A DNA stretch of 47,511 nt from an uncultured Treponema sp. GTDB lineage: Bacteria > Spirochaetota > Spirochaetia > Treponematales > Treponemataceae. Under the pieces are notes generated by a model. It did not search any database. It was not told the DNA's origin and saw nothing but the letters and a program-made list of their open reading frames with translations. This document shows positions 39,249-47,511 of the stretch, piece by piece; position 1 is the first letter of the stretch, and each line of letters starts with the position of its first letter. The DNA is taken from contig ONET01000018.1 in the NCBI GenBank assembly GCA_900316905.1, positions 1-47,511 of the forward strand. Direction: 5' to 3'. Position numbers and translations under genes: made by a program.

Positions 39249-42200
39249 TCACTCACCCGATTCGCTTGAATTCAAGACAAAGTCGCCGTACTTGTCGGCG
39301 ATTTTTGTCTTGATGCTGTCCATGGGCCGCCATACGACGGACAAAGAAAAGTACGGCGAAAAGTCGTAGTATTTTTTTCCGTCGTTGCTTGTCACAAGGC
39401 GCGGCGAAATCTTAAGCTTCATGCTAAAGTCCCAGTCGTGCAAGTCGTGGGTCATTTGGATGACCAAAGACTTAAGCTTAAAGCCGCTGGACTTTCTTAA
39501 GTTTTCGTCGTCAAACCTAAAGCCGTTAATCAAGTCAATGAAGGGGTTCGTCTCGCCAGGAATGCGGCCGTGTTGTCCCGCGGCGTCCTGAAAGTAGCGG
39601 TAGATGACGTCATTTCGCGACTCCGCGGCGAATTTTATGTAAAAGAGCTTGTTCAGCCTAAATGTGACTGAAGGAGTGAAAATAAAGTACGACTGGGTCG
39701 GCCGCACAAAGTCGTAGGAAACGCTGGTCGAAAGGCCCGGCGAAACTTCTATACGGTTCTTCCATTGTTTAAACGTCTTGTTGGAGGAACTGTACGCCAA
39801 AGACAAAGAGTATGGAACAAATTCCTTGTTGGCGTTCGCGACCCAGCCCTTGTCGCTGTCAAAGTCATAAGTGGTCGTATAGCGCATCGTGTAAGAGGCT
39901 TGCAAGCCTTCGTAGGACAAGGCCAGCTTCATGTCGTCGTGGCGACTTTCTTCCATGTCGTAATTGTAGGACTCCGTGAACTTTAACTTTGAGTTAAAAA
40001 GCGTCACCGACATTGACTGCCTAAAGGGCTCTTTTTTCCATGTGGAATCCGTCGCGCTTTTCTTGGAGATTCCTGTTTCGCCTGTCATAGTCACGTAAGG
40101 AAAGGTCAAGTTGAGCGTTCCGTAGTACTTGTCAACTTGCGGCGGAAGCGTGGCCGTCAAAGTAAGGCTTTGCTTAAAGCGCTCGCCCAATTCGTTGGCG
40201 GCGACGGTGGCGCTCAAATTGTGGGACGTGATAGATTCCTTGCTGTTCCAGTCAACGGTCAAATAATCCCATTCAGGATTGTCCGCGTCGCCTATGAATT
40301 CCGTGCGCAGCCAGTTGATCGTCGTGTTCCACGATATCTGCGATTCCTTAAAGTGCTTGAAGTAAACCAAAGGCCTAAAGGAAACCGAGTTGGAGCTGTA
40401 AAGCTTCATGTAGCTGGCCTTGTAGTCGGTTTCAATAAGCGAGCGCTTTGCCGACTGAGAGTAGCCGCCGTTGTTCAAGCCGTTTGACTCTGTTTGCGAT
40501 TCGGCTATGTAAGGGTGCTTTTGGTAGAGCGGCTCAAAAGTTATGTTGTTGGTCACGCTAAAAAGCTTGTCATAAAAGCTTAGGTCGGAATTTAGCGCGA
40601 GCGGCGTTTTCACTTGGATGTAAGAAGATTTAGGCTTGTTAAAGTCAAAGTCGCCGGCCGAATTCAAAGCCTCGGAAGCGTAAGTCAACTGCGAAGAAAA
40701 GTCCGGGCTAAAAGAATAATTCAGCGAATACGAAAAAGGCGTAAGCTCGCTCATGGAAGGAAGCGAATACGACAAGTCCGGCAAAAGGTCAGGCCCGGCC
40801 AAAGAGTCGGCCTCGTCTGATTTTTTTTCGCCATCGCCGCCCGCGATTTTTTGGCCGCCGCCGTTTTTTCCGCCGTCGTTTTTCTTTCCGTCGCCCTTTT
40901 CGCCGCCGTCCTTTTCGCCGTCGGCCGCTTCCTTTCCGTCAATGTCAAAGGCGGGGCTCTGCAACTCAAACGCAAGCTGCTTGTCGGACTTGGAGCTTTT
41001 GGCGGCCGAACTTTTTGTCGTAGAAAAAATCGTTCCCGAAATTCTAAGGCCGGCGTTCAAGGGCGTAACGGTTGACGGATAGAAAAACTTTCTGTTGGGC
41101 GTGTACTTGGACCATTCGTCCGAAGTCTGCTGGCTTGACAAGTCGGTAAAATTCGCTTGCTTTTCGCTAAAAGAAATCGACGAATTAAAAGAAGAAATCG
41201 AAAGCGAATTTACATAAGGCTTCAACGCTTCCGGAACTGGAACTGTGTAGGAGGCGCTGCTGTTCCAAGCGAACGAAGTGACTTCCGCCGCGCTTTCCTT
41301 TTCGGACTCGGTCTTGGTCGAAGGGTCTTGGTTGGGATTGTTCAAAAGATAGCTGAACCAGTCCATCGTTTCGTTTCTGTCGCCAAAGTCGTAGTTAAAG
41401 TAAGGGTCGGAATAAATCGGAAGCGACAAAGAGTAATTGAACGGAACAGTTCCGCTAATCTTGAAATTTGCCTTGTATCTAAATGGAAACCAAATGCCCA
41501 TGAAATTTGAAGTGTCCTTGTAAACGGTTCCGCTTTTTCCAAACGGATACCATCGCTGCTCCGACGCTCCCTTAAAGACCGTGTTGGAAAAACCCAAGAC
41601 AGCGCTGGCTTCGACGGCAGGAATTCCGTCGCCGCCCTTGTAGGAGCCGGCCAAACCTGTGGCCACGCCCAAGTTGGTGTAATAGTCCAAAATTATTTTC
41701 AAGTAATTGGAAGTGTCGCCCTTGTATTCCGTGTCCAGATTGTGAAGAATCAAGCCCTCGCGCTTTTGGTCCATAAGCTTGGTCGGCTTAATCAAGCTAA
41801 AGTAGTCGCCCAAAATGTCGTCTTCCTTGCCGCTCGACGACGAGCTGGAAGAAGTGTCAAGAGGCTTTCGGCCAAAGATGTATGTAGAAGTCTGGAAAAA
41901 ATAGCCCGCGCGGTTCCTGTAGCCAAAGACGGGGTTAAAAATCAGCTCGTCCTTTGGATAATAAAAGGCCGGAAGATACATTACCGGAACGGGGCCAACA
42001 TAAACGAGCGCGTTCAAAAACGCGAACTCGTTTCCGGGCAAAAGCCAAATGCGGCTGGCCTTGATCCGCCAGTGAGGGTTTTCTTGGTCGTCGCAAAAAG
42101 TCAAGGAGCCGTTCTTAAAAGAAATCGTGCCAATGTCGTCGCGCGCGAACAAGTCCGAGGCCACGGTGATTTTGGAGCCGCTTGGCAAATTGATGGCGTT

Positions 42201-42860
42201 GCTTTCGGCCTTGACCACGCGCGAATTGTCAAACACGCCCTCAAGCGTTTCCGTGTTGAACAAAAGGCTGTCGCTCGCAATGGACTGGGTGGCCCCGCTG
42301 CTTTCGGTTTGCTCCAAGCGCACGGCTCCTTCGGCAAAGAGCATGTCGCGCGCGCGGTTGTAAGAAACCTTGTCGGCCGAAATCACGGTTTTTGTTCCGC
42401 CCTTTTCCACGGAAATTTTCACGTTGCCCTCAAAGGTCAAAAGCTCGTCGCCGTTTTTTTCGTCCTTTTTGTTTCCGCTCCTAAGCGCGTTCATGATTGT
42501 GATGACGGTTCTGGAGTCTTTGTTTTCCGCGCCCTCTTCTTCCGCGCCGCTTTTCTTGGACTTCTTTTTCTTTTTGCCTTTCGCGCCCTCCTCTTTTTGG
42601 GAGTCTTCGCCGCTTTTTTCGCCGGAACTTTCGCCAGCGGCCGCGCCGGTTTTGTCGCCGCTTTTTTCGTCGGAACTTTCCTCGCCCTTCGCTTTTTCCA
42701 AGCGGCTTGCGTCGGCTTCTTCCTTGCTTCGAACCACGCTTGCGGCCGCGCCCGAGCTTTCCTCGCCCTTTTCTTCCGCCGCAAAAACAAATCCGGCAAA
42801 AAGCGCCCATGCCGCAAAGAGGAAAAGAATTTTCTTAAAGCAACTTTTTTTTACCAGCAA
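39249..42860 (-). CDS. lptD: LptD-like outer-membrane barrel with OstA-type N-terminal domain
   Basis: A 1203-residue protein. After a signal peptide (KKILFLFAAWALFAGFVFA) comes a low-complexity Glu/Lys/Ser/Gly region (about 30-115), an OstA/LptA-like domain (about 125-260, LTFEGNVKISVEKGG, ADKVSYNRARDMLFAEGAVRLEQ), then a long beta-barrel region starting VPVMYLPAFYYPKDELIFNP. A second acidic/Lys/Gly-rich insert lies around 640-700. In T. pallidum TP0515 next to uvrA is the LptD-like protein; the same pairing is seen here. Many treponemes lack classical LPS, so the exported lipid is uncertain. The start appears to be TTG at 42860 within A-rich tandem repeats. Confidence 0.85.
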   Translation of the reverse strand: MLVKKSCFKKILFLFAAWALFAGFVFAAEEKGEESSGAAASVVRSKEEADASRLEKAKGEESSDEKSGDKTGAAAGESSGEKSGEDSQKEEGAKGKKKKKSKKSGAEEEGAENKDSRTVITIMNALRSGNKKDEKNGDELLTFEGNVKISVEKGGTKTVISADKVSYNRARDMLFAEGAVRLEQTESSGATQSIASDSLLFNTETLEGVFDNSRVVKAESNAINLPSGSKITVASDLFARDDIGTISFKNGSLTFCDDQENPHWRIKASRIWLLPGNEFAFLNALVYVGPVPVMYLPAFYYPKDELIFNPVFGYRNRAGYFFQTSTYIFGRKPLDTSSSSSSSGKEDDILGDYFSLIKPTKLMDQKREGLILHNLDTEYKGDTSNYLKIILDYYTNLGVATGLAGSYKGGDGIPAVEASAVLGFSNTVFKGASEQRWYPFGKSGTVYKDTSNFMGIWFPFRYKANFKISGTVPFNYSLSLPIYSDPYFNYDFGDRNETMDWFSYLLNNPNQDPSTKTESEKESAAEVTSFAWNSSASYTVPVPEALKPYVNSLSISSFNSSISFSEKQANFTDLSSQQTSDEWSKYTPNRKFFYPSTVTPLNAGLRISGTIFSTTKSSAAKSSKSDKQLAFELQSPAFDIDGKEAADGEKDGGEKGDGKKNDGGKNGGGQKIAGGDGEKKSDEADSLAGPDLLPDLSYSLPSMSELTPFSYSLNYSFSPDFSSQLTYASEALNSAGDFDFNKPKSSYIQVKTPLALNSDLSFYDKLFSVTNNITFEPLYQKHPYIAESQTESNGLNNGGYSQSAKRSLIETDYKASYMKLYSSNSVSFRPLVYFKHFKESQISWNTTINWLRTEFIGDADNPEWDYLTVDWNSKESITSHNLSATVAANELGERFKQSLTLTATLPPQVDKYYGTLNLTFPYVTMTGETGISKKSATDSTWKKEPFRQSMSVTLFNSKLKFTESYNYDMEESRHDDMKLALSYEGLQASYTMRYTTTYDFDSDKGWVANANKEFVPYSLSLAYSSSNKTFKQWKNRIEVSPGLSTSVSYDFVRPTQSYFIFTPSVTFRLNKLFYIKFAAESRNDVIYRYFQDAAGQHGRIPGETNPFIDLINGFRFDDENLRKSSGFKLKSLVIQMTHDLHDWDFSMKLKISPRLVTSNDGKKYYDFSPYFSLSVVWRPMDSIKTKIADKYGDFVLNSSESGE

Positions 42861-42889
42861 CTTTTTTTAACCGCTAACTTTTTTTTATC
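42842..42889 (-). repeat. Three tandem A-tract repeats over the lptD start
   Basis: On the minus strand, A8-GTTAGCGGTT, A7-GTTGCTGGT and A8-GTTGCTTT follow each other. The TTG start lies in the second unit and the third A8 tract is in codons 4-6, so slippage would change the reading frame. Confidence 0.7.
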
Positions 42890-42898
42890 GCGCCAAGC

Positions 42899-45796
42899 TC
42901 AAGACTTTCCTTCCTTTGCCTTGGCGCTTTCCAAAGTTTCCTTAATGTAAAAGCCCGTCCACGACTCTTGGCGCTTGGCCACTTGCTCGGGAGTTCCGAC
43001 CGCGACCAAATTGCCGCCGCCGCTTCCGCCCTCCGGCCCCAAGTCGATTATCCAGTCGGCTTGGCAAATCACGTCAAGGTTGTGCTCAATCATCACCACG
43101 CTGTTTCCCGCGTCCACCAGGCGCTGGATTACCGCCATCAATTGCTTTACGTCGGCAAAATGAAGGCCGGTCGTCGGCTCGTCCAAAATGTACAAAGTCT
43201 TTCCGCTGCTCACCTTGCTAAGCTCGTTGGCAAGCTTGACGCGCTGGGCCTCGCCGCCGCTCAAAGTAAGCGCCGACTGGCCAAGCTCAATGTAGCCCAA
43301 GCCCACCGACTTAAGCGTCTCAAGCTTTCTTGAAATGTGCGGAATCGAAACAAAAAAGTCGCAGGCTTCGTCAACCGTCATGTTAAGAACGTCGTTGATG
43401 CTCTTTCCCTTGTAAAGGATGTCCAGCGTTTCCTTGTTAAAGCGCTTTCCGTGGCAAACGTCGCACTGAATGTAAACGTCCGGCAAAAAATTCATTTCTA
43501 TTTGAATCGTTCCAGCGCCCTGGCAGTTTTCGCAGCGGCCGCCCCTTACGTTAAAGCTAAAGCGGCCTGGCAAAAAGCCTTGCGCCTTGCTTTCGGGCAA
43601 GGACGCGAACAAATCCCTTATCGCGTTGAACACGCCGATGTAAGTGGCCGGATTGGAGCGCGGCGTGCGGCCGATGGGGCTTTGGTCAATGTTTATCACT
43701 TTGTCAATCGCCGAAAAGCCTTCGATTTTTTCATGCGCGCCAACAGGATACTTTGTCCGCATCGTTTTGTTGGAGGCGGCCGGATAAAGTATGTCGCTCA
43801 AAAGCGTGGACTTTCCGCTTCCCGAAACGCCCGTGATGCATGTGAAAGTTCCAAGCGGAATTTGAACGTCGATGTTCTTTAGGTTGTGCTCGCGCGCGCC
43901 GTAGACAGTCAAAAAGTTTCCGTTTCCCGGCCGCCGTTTTTTGGGAATGTCCATGCGCAAGGTTCCGGCCAAATACTGGCCCGTCACGCTTTGCTTGACC
44001 TTGGCCACTTGCGCCGGTGTTCCGGCCGCCACGACGTTTCCGCCGTTCACGCCCGCGCCCGGCCCCATGTCAATCAAGTAGTCGGCGGTGCGCAAAGTCT
44101 GCTCGTCGTGCTCAACCACAATTACGGTGTTTCCCAAATCGCGCAGGCGCACAAGCGTGTCAATCAAGCGCTGGTTGTCGCGCTGGTGAAGGCCAATGCT
44201 CGGCTCGTCCAAAATGTACATGACGCCGGTAAGAGCGCTTCCAATTTGCGTGGCCAGCCTTATGCGCTGGGCCTCGCCGCCGCTCAATGTTCCGGCGTTT
44301 CTGTCAAGCGTAAGGTATTCAAGGCCCACGTTCTTTAAAAAGTCAAGCCTGGCCCTAATTTCCTTTATGATTTGCGCGGCTATCTGCAGTTCCGTCTTGC
44401 TGAACTTTATCTTGTCAAAAAAATCGATTGTCTCCAAGACGCTCAATGATGTAAGCTCAATTATGTTCTTGCCGCCAACCGTTACGCCCAGCGCCTCATG
44501 GCGCAAGCGCGCTCCCTTGCAAGACGAGCACTCGCTGACCGACATGAATTTTTCTTCCATGCGGACGCGCTGGGCCTCTCCCCAAGCCTCGGAATGGCGG
44601 CGGCTCATGTCGGCGATGACGCCCGGCCAAGGCCGCTTGTATTCAGAAAAGCCCTCGCCGCTTTGCTTTTGGTAAATCCAATGCAAGACTTTTTTTTGGT
44701 CGCCGTTCATCAAAAAGTCAAACTGCTTGGCCGTAAGCTTTTCAAGCGGCGTGTCAAGAGAAAAGTCGCCGGCCTTGGCGACCGCGCCAAACATGGAACT
44801 GTTCCATTCGCTGTCGGGATTGTAAAAGGGCAAGCCGCCTTCGTTAAAGGACTTTGTCTTGTCGGGAATGATTTTTGCCAAGTCCCATTCCATCTTTTGC
44901 CCTATGCCGGAACATTCGGGGCAGGCGCCAAAGGGGTTGTTGAATGAAAAAAGCCTGGGCTGCAATTCCGGGATTGAAATTCCGCAGTCGGGGCAGGCGT
45001 TTTTTTGGCTAAAGAAAACTTCCTGCTCTGTGTACGAATCTCCTTGCGGAACCCGGCGCAAGACAATGACTATTCCGTTGGCGGAATTCAAGGCGGTCTC
45101 CAAAGAGCCTGCAAGCCTCTTTCTTACGTCGGCCTTTAGGACAATGCGGTCCACCACCAATTCAATCGTATGCTTTTTTTGCTTGTCCAGCTTTGCCGTC
45201 TCGTCAAGGTCGCACATGATTCCGTCAACGCGGGCGCGGACAAAGCCGGACTTTTTGGCGTCCTCAAAAATTTTTTGGTGCTCGCCCTTTTTTCCGCGAA
45301 TCACCGGCGCCAAAATCGTAAGGCGCTCGCCTTCGCCCCAAGCCATAATCGCGTCGATTATTTGGTCAACGCTCTGCTCGTTTATTTCGCGGCCGCAATT
45401 TGGGCAGTGGGCCTTTCCAATGCGCGCGTAAAGCAAGCGGTAGTAGTCGTATATTTCCGTCACCGTTCCAACGGTGGACCTAGGATTGTTGCGGGTTGTC
45501 TTTTGCTCAATCGAAATGGCCGGGCTAAGGCCTTCTATCATGTCAACGTCGGGCTTGTCCATGGCGCCCATAAACTGCCGCGCGTAGCTGGAAAGGCTTT
45601 CCATATAGCGCCGCTGCCCTTCCGCAAAAAGCGTGTCAAAGGCCAGCGAAGACTTTCCGCTTCCCGAAAGGCCGCTTATTACCACCAACTTGTTGCGCGG
45701 CAAATCCACGCTGACGTTCTTTAAATTGTGTTCCCGGGCGCCCTTGACGGAAATGACATCCGCCGCCAAAGCGCCGCTTTTTTTTGCTCCAGCCAT
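42899..45796 (-). CDS. uvrA: Excinuclease ABC subunit UvrA
   Basis: A 965-residue UvrA, the damage-recognition ATPase of nucleotide excision repair. Two ABC modules are seen: Walker A SGLSGSGKSSLAFDTLFAEG near residue 40 and TGVSGSGKSTLLSDILYPA in the second half; signatures LSGGEAQRIRLATQIG and LSGGEAQRVKLANEL. Zinc-binding pairs include CPNCG, CPECSG, CSSCKG and CENCQGAG...CDVCHG. A -10-like TATAGT lies six bases before the ATG. The lptD start is 38 nt downstream, so the two are likely one operon. Confidence 0.98.
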   Translation of the reverse strand: MAGAKKSGALAADVISVKGAREHNLKNVSVDLPRNKLVVISGLSGSGKSSLAFDTLFAEGQRRYMESLSSYARQFMGAMDKPDVDMIEGLSPAISIEQKTTRNNPRSTVGTVTEIYDYYRLLYARIGKAHCPNCGREINEQSVDQIIDAIMAWGEGERLTILAPVIRGKKGEHQKIFEDAKKSGFVRARVDGIMCDLDETAKLDKQKKHTIELVVDRIVLKADVRKRLAGSLETALNSANGIVIVLRRVPQGDSYTEQEVFFSQKNACPDCGISIPELQPRLFSFNNPFGACPECSGIGQKMEWDLAKIIPDKTKSFNEGGLPFYNPDSEWNSSMFGAVAKAGDFSLDTPLEKLTAKQFDFLMNGDQKKVLHWIYQKQSGEGFSEYKRPWPGVIADMSRRHSEAWGEAQRVRMEEKFMSVSECSSCKGARLRHEALGVTVGGKNIIELTSLSVLETIDFFDKIKFSKTELQIAAQIIKEIRARLDFLKNVGLEYLTLDRNAGTLSGGEAQRIRLATQIGSALTGVMYILDEPSIGLHQRDNQRLIDTLVRLRDLGNTVIVVEHDEQTLRTADYLIDMGPGAGVNGGNVVAAGTPAQVAKVKQSVTGQYLAGTLRMDIPKKRRPGNGNFLTVYGAREHNLKNIDVQIPLGTFTCITGVSGSGKSTLLSDILYPAASNKTMRTKYPVGAHEKIEGFSAIDKVINIDQSPIGRTPRSNPATYIGVFNAIRDLFASLPESKAQGFLPGRFSFNVRGGRCENCQGAGTIQIEMNFLPDVYIQCDVCHGKRFNKETLDILYKGKSINDVLNMTVDEACDFFVSIPHISRKLETLKSVGLGYIELGQSALTLSGGEAQRVKLANELSKVSSGKTLYILDEPTTGLHFADVKQLMAVIQRLVDAGNSVVMIEHNLDVICQADWIIDLGPEGGSGGGNLVAVGTPEQVAKRQESWTGFYIKETLESAKAKEGKS

Positions 45797-45841
45797 ATCT
45801 TTACTATATTAGCGCTTTTTGCCCGCTTTGGGAAGAGGAAC

Positions 45842-45889
45842 AAAAAAAAGCCGCCCTTGCGGGCGGCTTTTTGCCGCAAAAAGCGGCAA
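45842..45889. terminator. Terminator after the porin-like gene, two hairpins
   Basis: GCCGCCC-TTGC-GGGCGGC (45850-45867) has A-rich sequence on one side and T5 on the other, so it can work both ways; a second stem TTGCCGC/GCGGCAA (45871-45889) follows. Confidence 0.85.
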
Positions 45890-45911
45890 GTCGGTCTAGC
45901 CTAAGCTAAGC

Positions 45912-47132
45912 TTAGAACCAGTACTCGAACTTAACAGGGATTTCCCAAGCCAAGTCCTTGTTGTAAACAAAGTCGTTGCGGCCATAGGCGTTTGTTGAGC
46001 CTTCGAAGGCAACGCCGATTACGCCGTTAGAGAAGCCCTTTGTCACGCCAGCGCCGAATACCAAGTTGTCCTTGGCTTCGTCTGTAGATCCACCCTTGTA
46101 GATGTTGCTGGCATAGCGAACGTCGGCGAATACGCCAAGTCCGTTAGAGAATCCGAAGTCGGCTCCACCGCCGATCATGAATCCAAGGCATCCGTCCTGC
46201 TTGGGATCAACAGCTCTGCCGTTGGGAGCGTTGAACTTGAATCCAGAAACAACATGGATTGTCAAGTTGTCGATGAAGTTCAAGTTGGCGGCGAGGTTGA
46301 GTTGGATGGGCTCAGCTCCGCGGTTAGAGTTGTAGTTTCCGATCAACGGAATCTTGGCTCCGACGGCGGCCTTTACAGTCTCAATGGCGTTGAACTCAAA
46401 GGCGGCGTCGATTTCGATGCGGTCCTTGCGCTCGTTGTCCTTGTTGTACTGCTTGCCCTGGAACTGAACGCCAGCCTTGATTGTACCAATGTTGGCGAGT
46501 GTGTAAGAAGCGGCGAACGCAGAAGTGCGTCCGAGCTGGTCGATGAGGCGGTTTCCGCTGTCATAGCTGTACTCTGTGATGTTTCCAGGACCGGCTCCAG
46601 TGTTGCCCCAGTCGCCGAATGATGTGTTGAAACCAAAGCCGATGAAGAGGCCTTCGATCGGTGTTACAGAAACAGCGAGGTTCTTGTTGAGGATGGCGGG
46701 GAAGATGAAGCCTTCGCCAACGTCACCTACAACGCCAAGACGGTCCCATCCCCACAAGCCGTAAGCGGCCAAGTCGTTTCGGAGCCAGTTCTGGTCGTTT
46801 TTGGCGGCCAAGACGATTTTTACAGCGTCAACGGGTTTCGCCCAGATCAAGGCGTTGTCGCCCATTCCGAGTCCGCTGCCGTTTCCATGGATGTCCATTA
46901 CGAATCCCATGTTGTCAGAAGATCCTGAAACGCCCAAGGCTGTACGGGGAGAGGGTCCGCCCCAAGACTGTCCAATCCATGAAGTTACGCTGTTGCTTCC
47001 CGCGTGGTCAGCAGACTTGCCGTTGCCAACGATGAAGAGACCGCGTCCCCAAGATCCGAAAGAAATACCTTCCGCGAAAGCAGCTGTGGCCAACAAGGCG
47101 GCTACGGCTACTGTTCCAATCAATTTTTTCAT
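45912..47132 (-). CDS. Outer-membrane beta-barrel, porin-like
   Basis: A 406-residue protein. A signal peptide MKKLIGTVAVAALLATAAFA ends with AFA. The mature part is rich in Gly, aromatic and alternating hydrophobic residues and ends KFEYWF, the terminal Phe typical of BamA-assembled barrels. It resembles the abundant treponemal outer-membrane proteins; the cargo is unknown. It has the strongest expression signals in the window: TTGACA/TAAAAT at 17 bp and AAGGAGG before the ATG. Confidence 0.82.
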   Translation of the reverse strand: MKKLIGTVAVAALLATAAFAEGISFGSWGRGLFIVGNGKSADHAGSNSVTSWIGQSWGGPSPRTALGVSGSSDNMGFVMDIHGNGSGLGMGDNALIWAKPVDAVKIVLAAKNDQNWLRNDLAAYGLWGWDRLGVVGDVGEGFIFPAILNKNLAVSVTPIEGLFIGFGFNTSFGDWGNTGAGPGNITEYSYDSGNRLIDQLGRTSAFAASYTLANIGTIKAGVQFQGKQYNKDNERKDRIEIDAAFEFNAIETVKAAVGAKIPLIGNYNSNRGAEPIQLNLAANLNFIDNLTIHVVSGFKFNAPNGRAVDPKQDGCLGFMIGGGADFGFSNGLGVFADVRYASNIYKGGSTDEAKDNLVFGAGVTKGFSNGVIGVAFEGSTNAYGRNDFVYNKDLAWEIPVKFEYWF

Positions 47133-47187
47133 AATGAAAAAACCTCCTTATTTTTTAAAAACAGACACAATGTCCGCTTTTAGATTA

Positions 47188-47216
47188 ATTTTAGCGCTGT
47201 TTTTTTTACTTGTCAA
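47188..47216 (-). promoter_or_regulatory. Promoter of the porin-like gene
   Basis: Minus-strand TTGACA (47211-47216), 17-bp spacer, TAAAAT (47188-47193). The leader of about 48 nt ends with AAGGAGG. Confidence 0.85.
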
Positions 47217-47316
47217 GAAAAAAAAACAATTTTTTTATATTTGTCCGCCGCCGCCTTGTTACCTTTTTTTTACCCGCATGTTTATTCAATATAAAAACAA
47301 AAACACGGAGAAACAA

Positions 47317-47511
47317 ATGAAAAAGACGTTGATGGCCCTAACGGCCGCCCTGCTTTGCGCGCTGGCCTTTTGCGAAAAGGCTGAAGTTCCGGTGGACATA
47401 TACGACGACGGAAGCGCCGCCGCCCAGGAGCAAAAGGAAGACATAAAAAAGAACGGCGAAAAAAAGGTCTCAAAGATAAAGTGGAACACCAAGGCCAACC
47501 GGGAGGCCGCC
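47317..47511 (+). CDS. Secreted protein, N-terminal part (3' truncated by window edge)
   Basis: ATG 47317 follows GGAG with 6-nt spacing. The 65 visible residues begin MKKTLMALTAALLCALAFCEK, a signal peptide with Cys near the cleavage site, so it could be a lipoprotein or be cut after a short-residue site. The next part is highly charged (Lys, Glu, Asp). A -10-like TATAAA lies at 47291-47296. It is divergent from the porin-like gene. The family is not recognisable from this fragment. Confidence 0.65.
   Translation, partial: MKKTLMALTAALLCALAFCEKAEVPVDIYDDGSAAAQEQKEDIKKNGEKKVSKIKWNTKANREAA

Noticed and set aside
42481..42817. Arg/Lys-rich coding frames opposite or beside the lptD N-terminus
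   Set aside because: They are shadow frames of the biased lptD linker and lack ribosome sites.

Overview
The window looks like a chromosomal segment of an anaerobic, flagellated spirochaete, most likely a Treponema relative. The taxonomic clues are the basal-body genes flgB-flgC-fliE, the pair uvrA then an LptD-like barrel (the same neighbours as TP0514-TP0515 in T. pallidum, from memory), an outer-membrane barrel ending in Phe, and paired SpoIIE-type phosphatases. Base composition is near 50% G+C. No transposase, phage gene, rRNA or CRISPR array was seen. The assignment is inferred from gene content, not from a search.

Layout. 1-833: 3' part of a PLP aminotransferase, cut by the window edge. 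948-12188 (minus): an 11-kb gene run, read as mdh-fumC-hdrB-hdrC-hdrA-flxD-flxC-flxB-flxA-frdB-frdA. 12515-16414 (minus): two SpoIIE/PP2C-type membrane proteins and a STAS protein. 16649-20575 (minus): grpE-dnaK-dnaJ. 20639-24239: tRNA-Thr, a structured tRNA-like repeat, a sugar ABC ATPase, a MATE pump and tRNA-Val. 24339-30386: pta, a divergent glycosyltransferase-like gene, a GH3-family adenylating enzyme, a HAD hydrolase and a PlsC acyltransferase. 30386-34044 (minus): EAL protein-flgB-flgC-fliE, running into plsC. 34111-39237: a giant inverted repeat, a secreted esterase, lon and a GPH sugar symporter. 39249-47511: uvrA-lptD, a porin-like barrel and the start of a secreted protein.

Main biological reading. 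The first gene run encodes the reductive branch oxaloacetate to malate to fumarate to succinate. It lies directly with a complete HdrABC-FlxABCD flavin-bifurcating module. The fumarate reductase has no membrane anchor. I infer a soluble NADH-linked system that may couple fumarate reduction to ferredoxin reduction. In this sequence frdA carries an internal deletion and frameshift that removes the flavin-loop region, so either the gene is broken or the assembly is wrong here.

Other points. Several genes have their -10 box only 6-7 nt before the start codon, which suggests leaderless mRNAs; the clearest is a divergent pair at 27039-27102. Intergenic spaces are rich in perfect hairpins, some containing the upstream stop codon. 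At least one repeat family shows compensatory base changes. Of two adjacent PP2C-type phosphatases, one has lost its catalytic aspartates.
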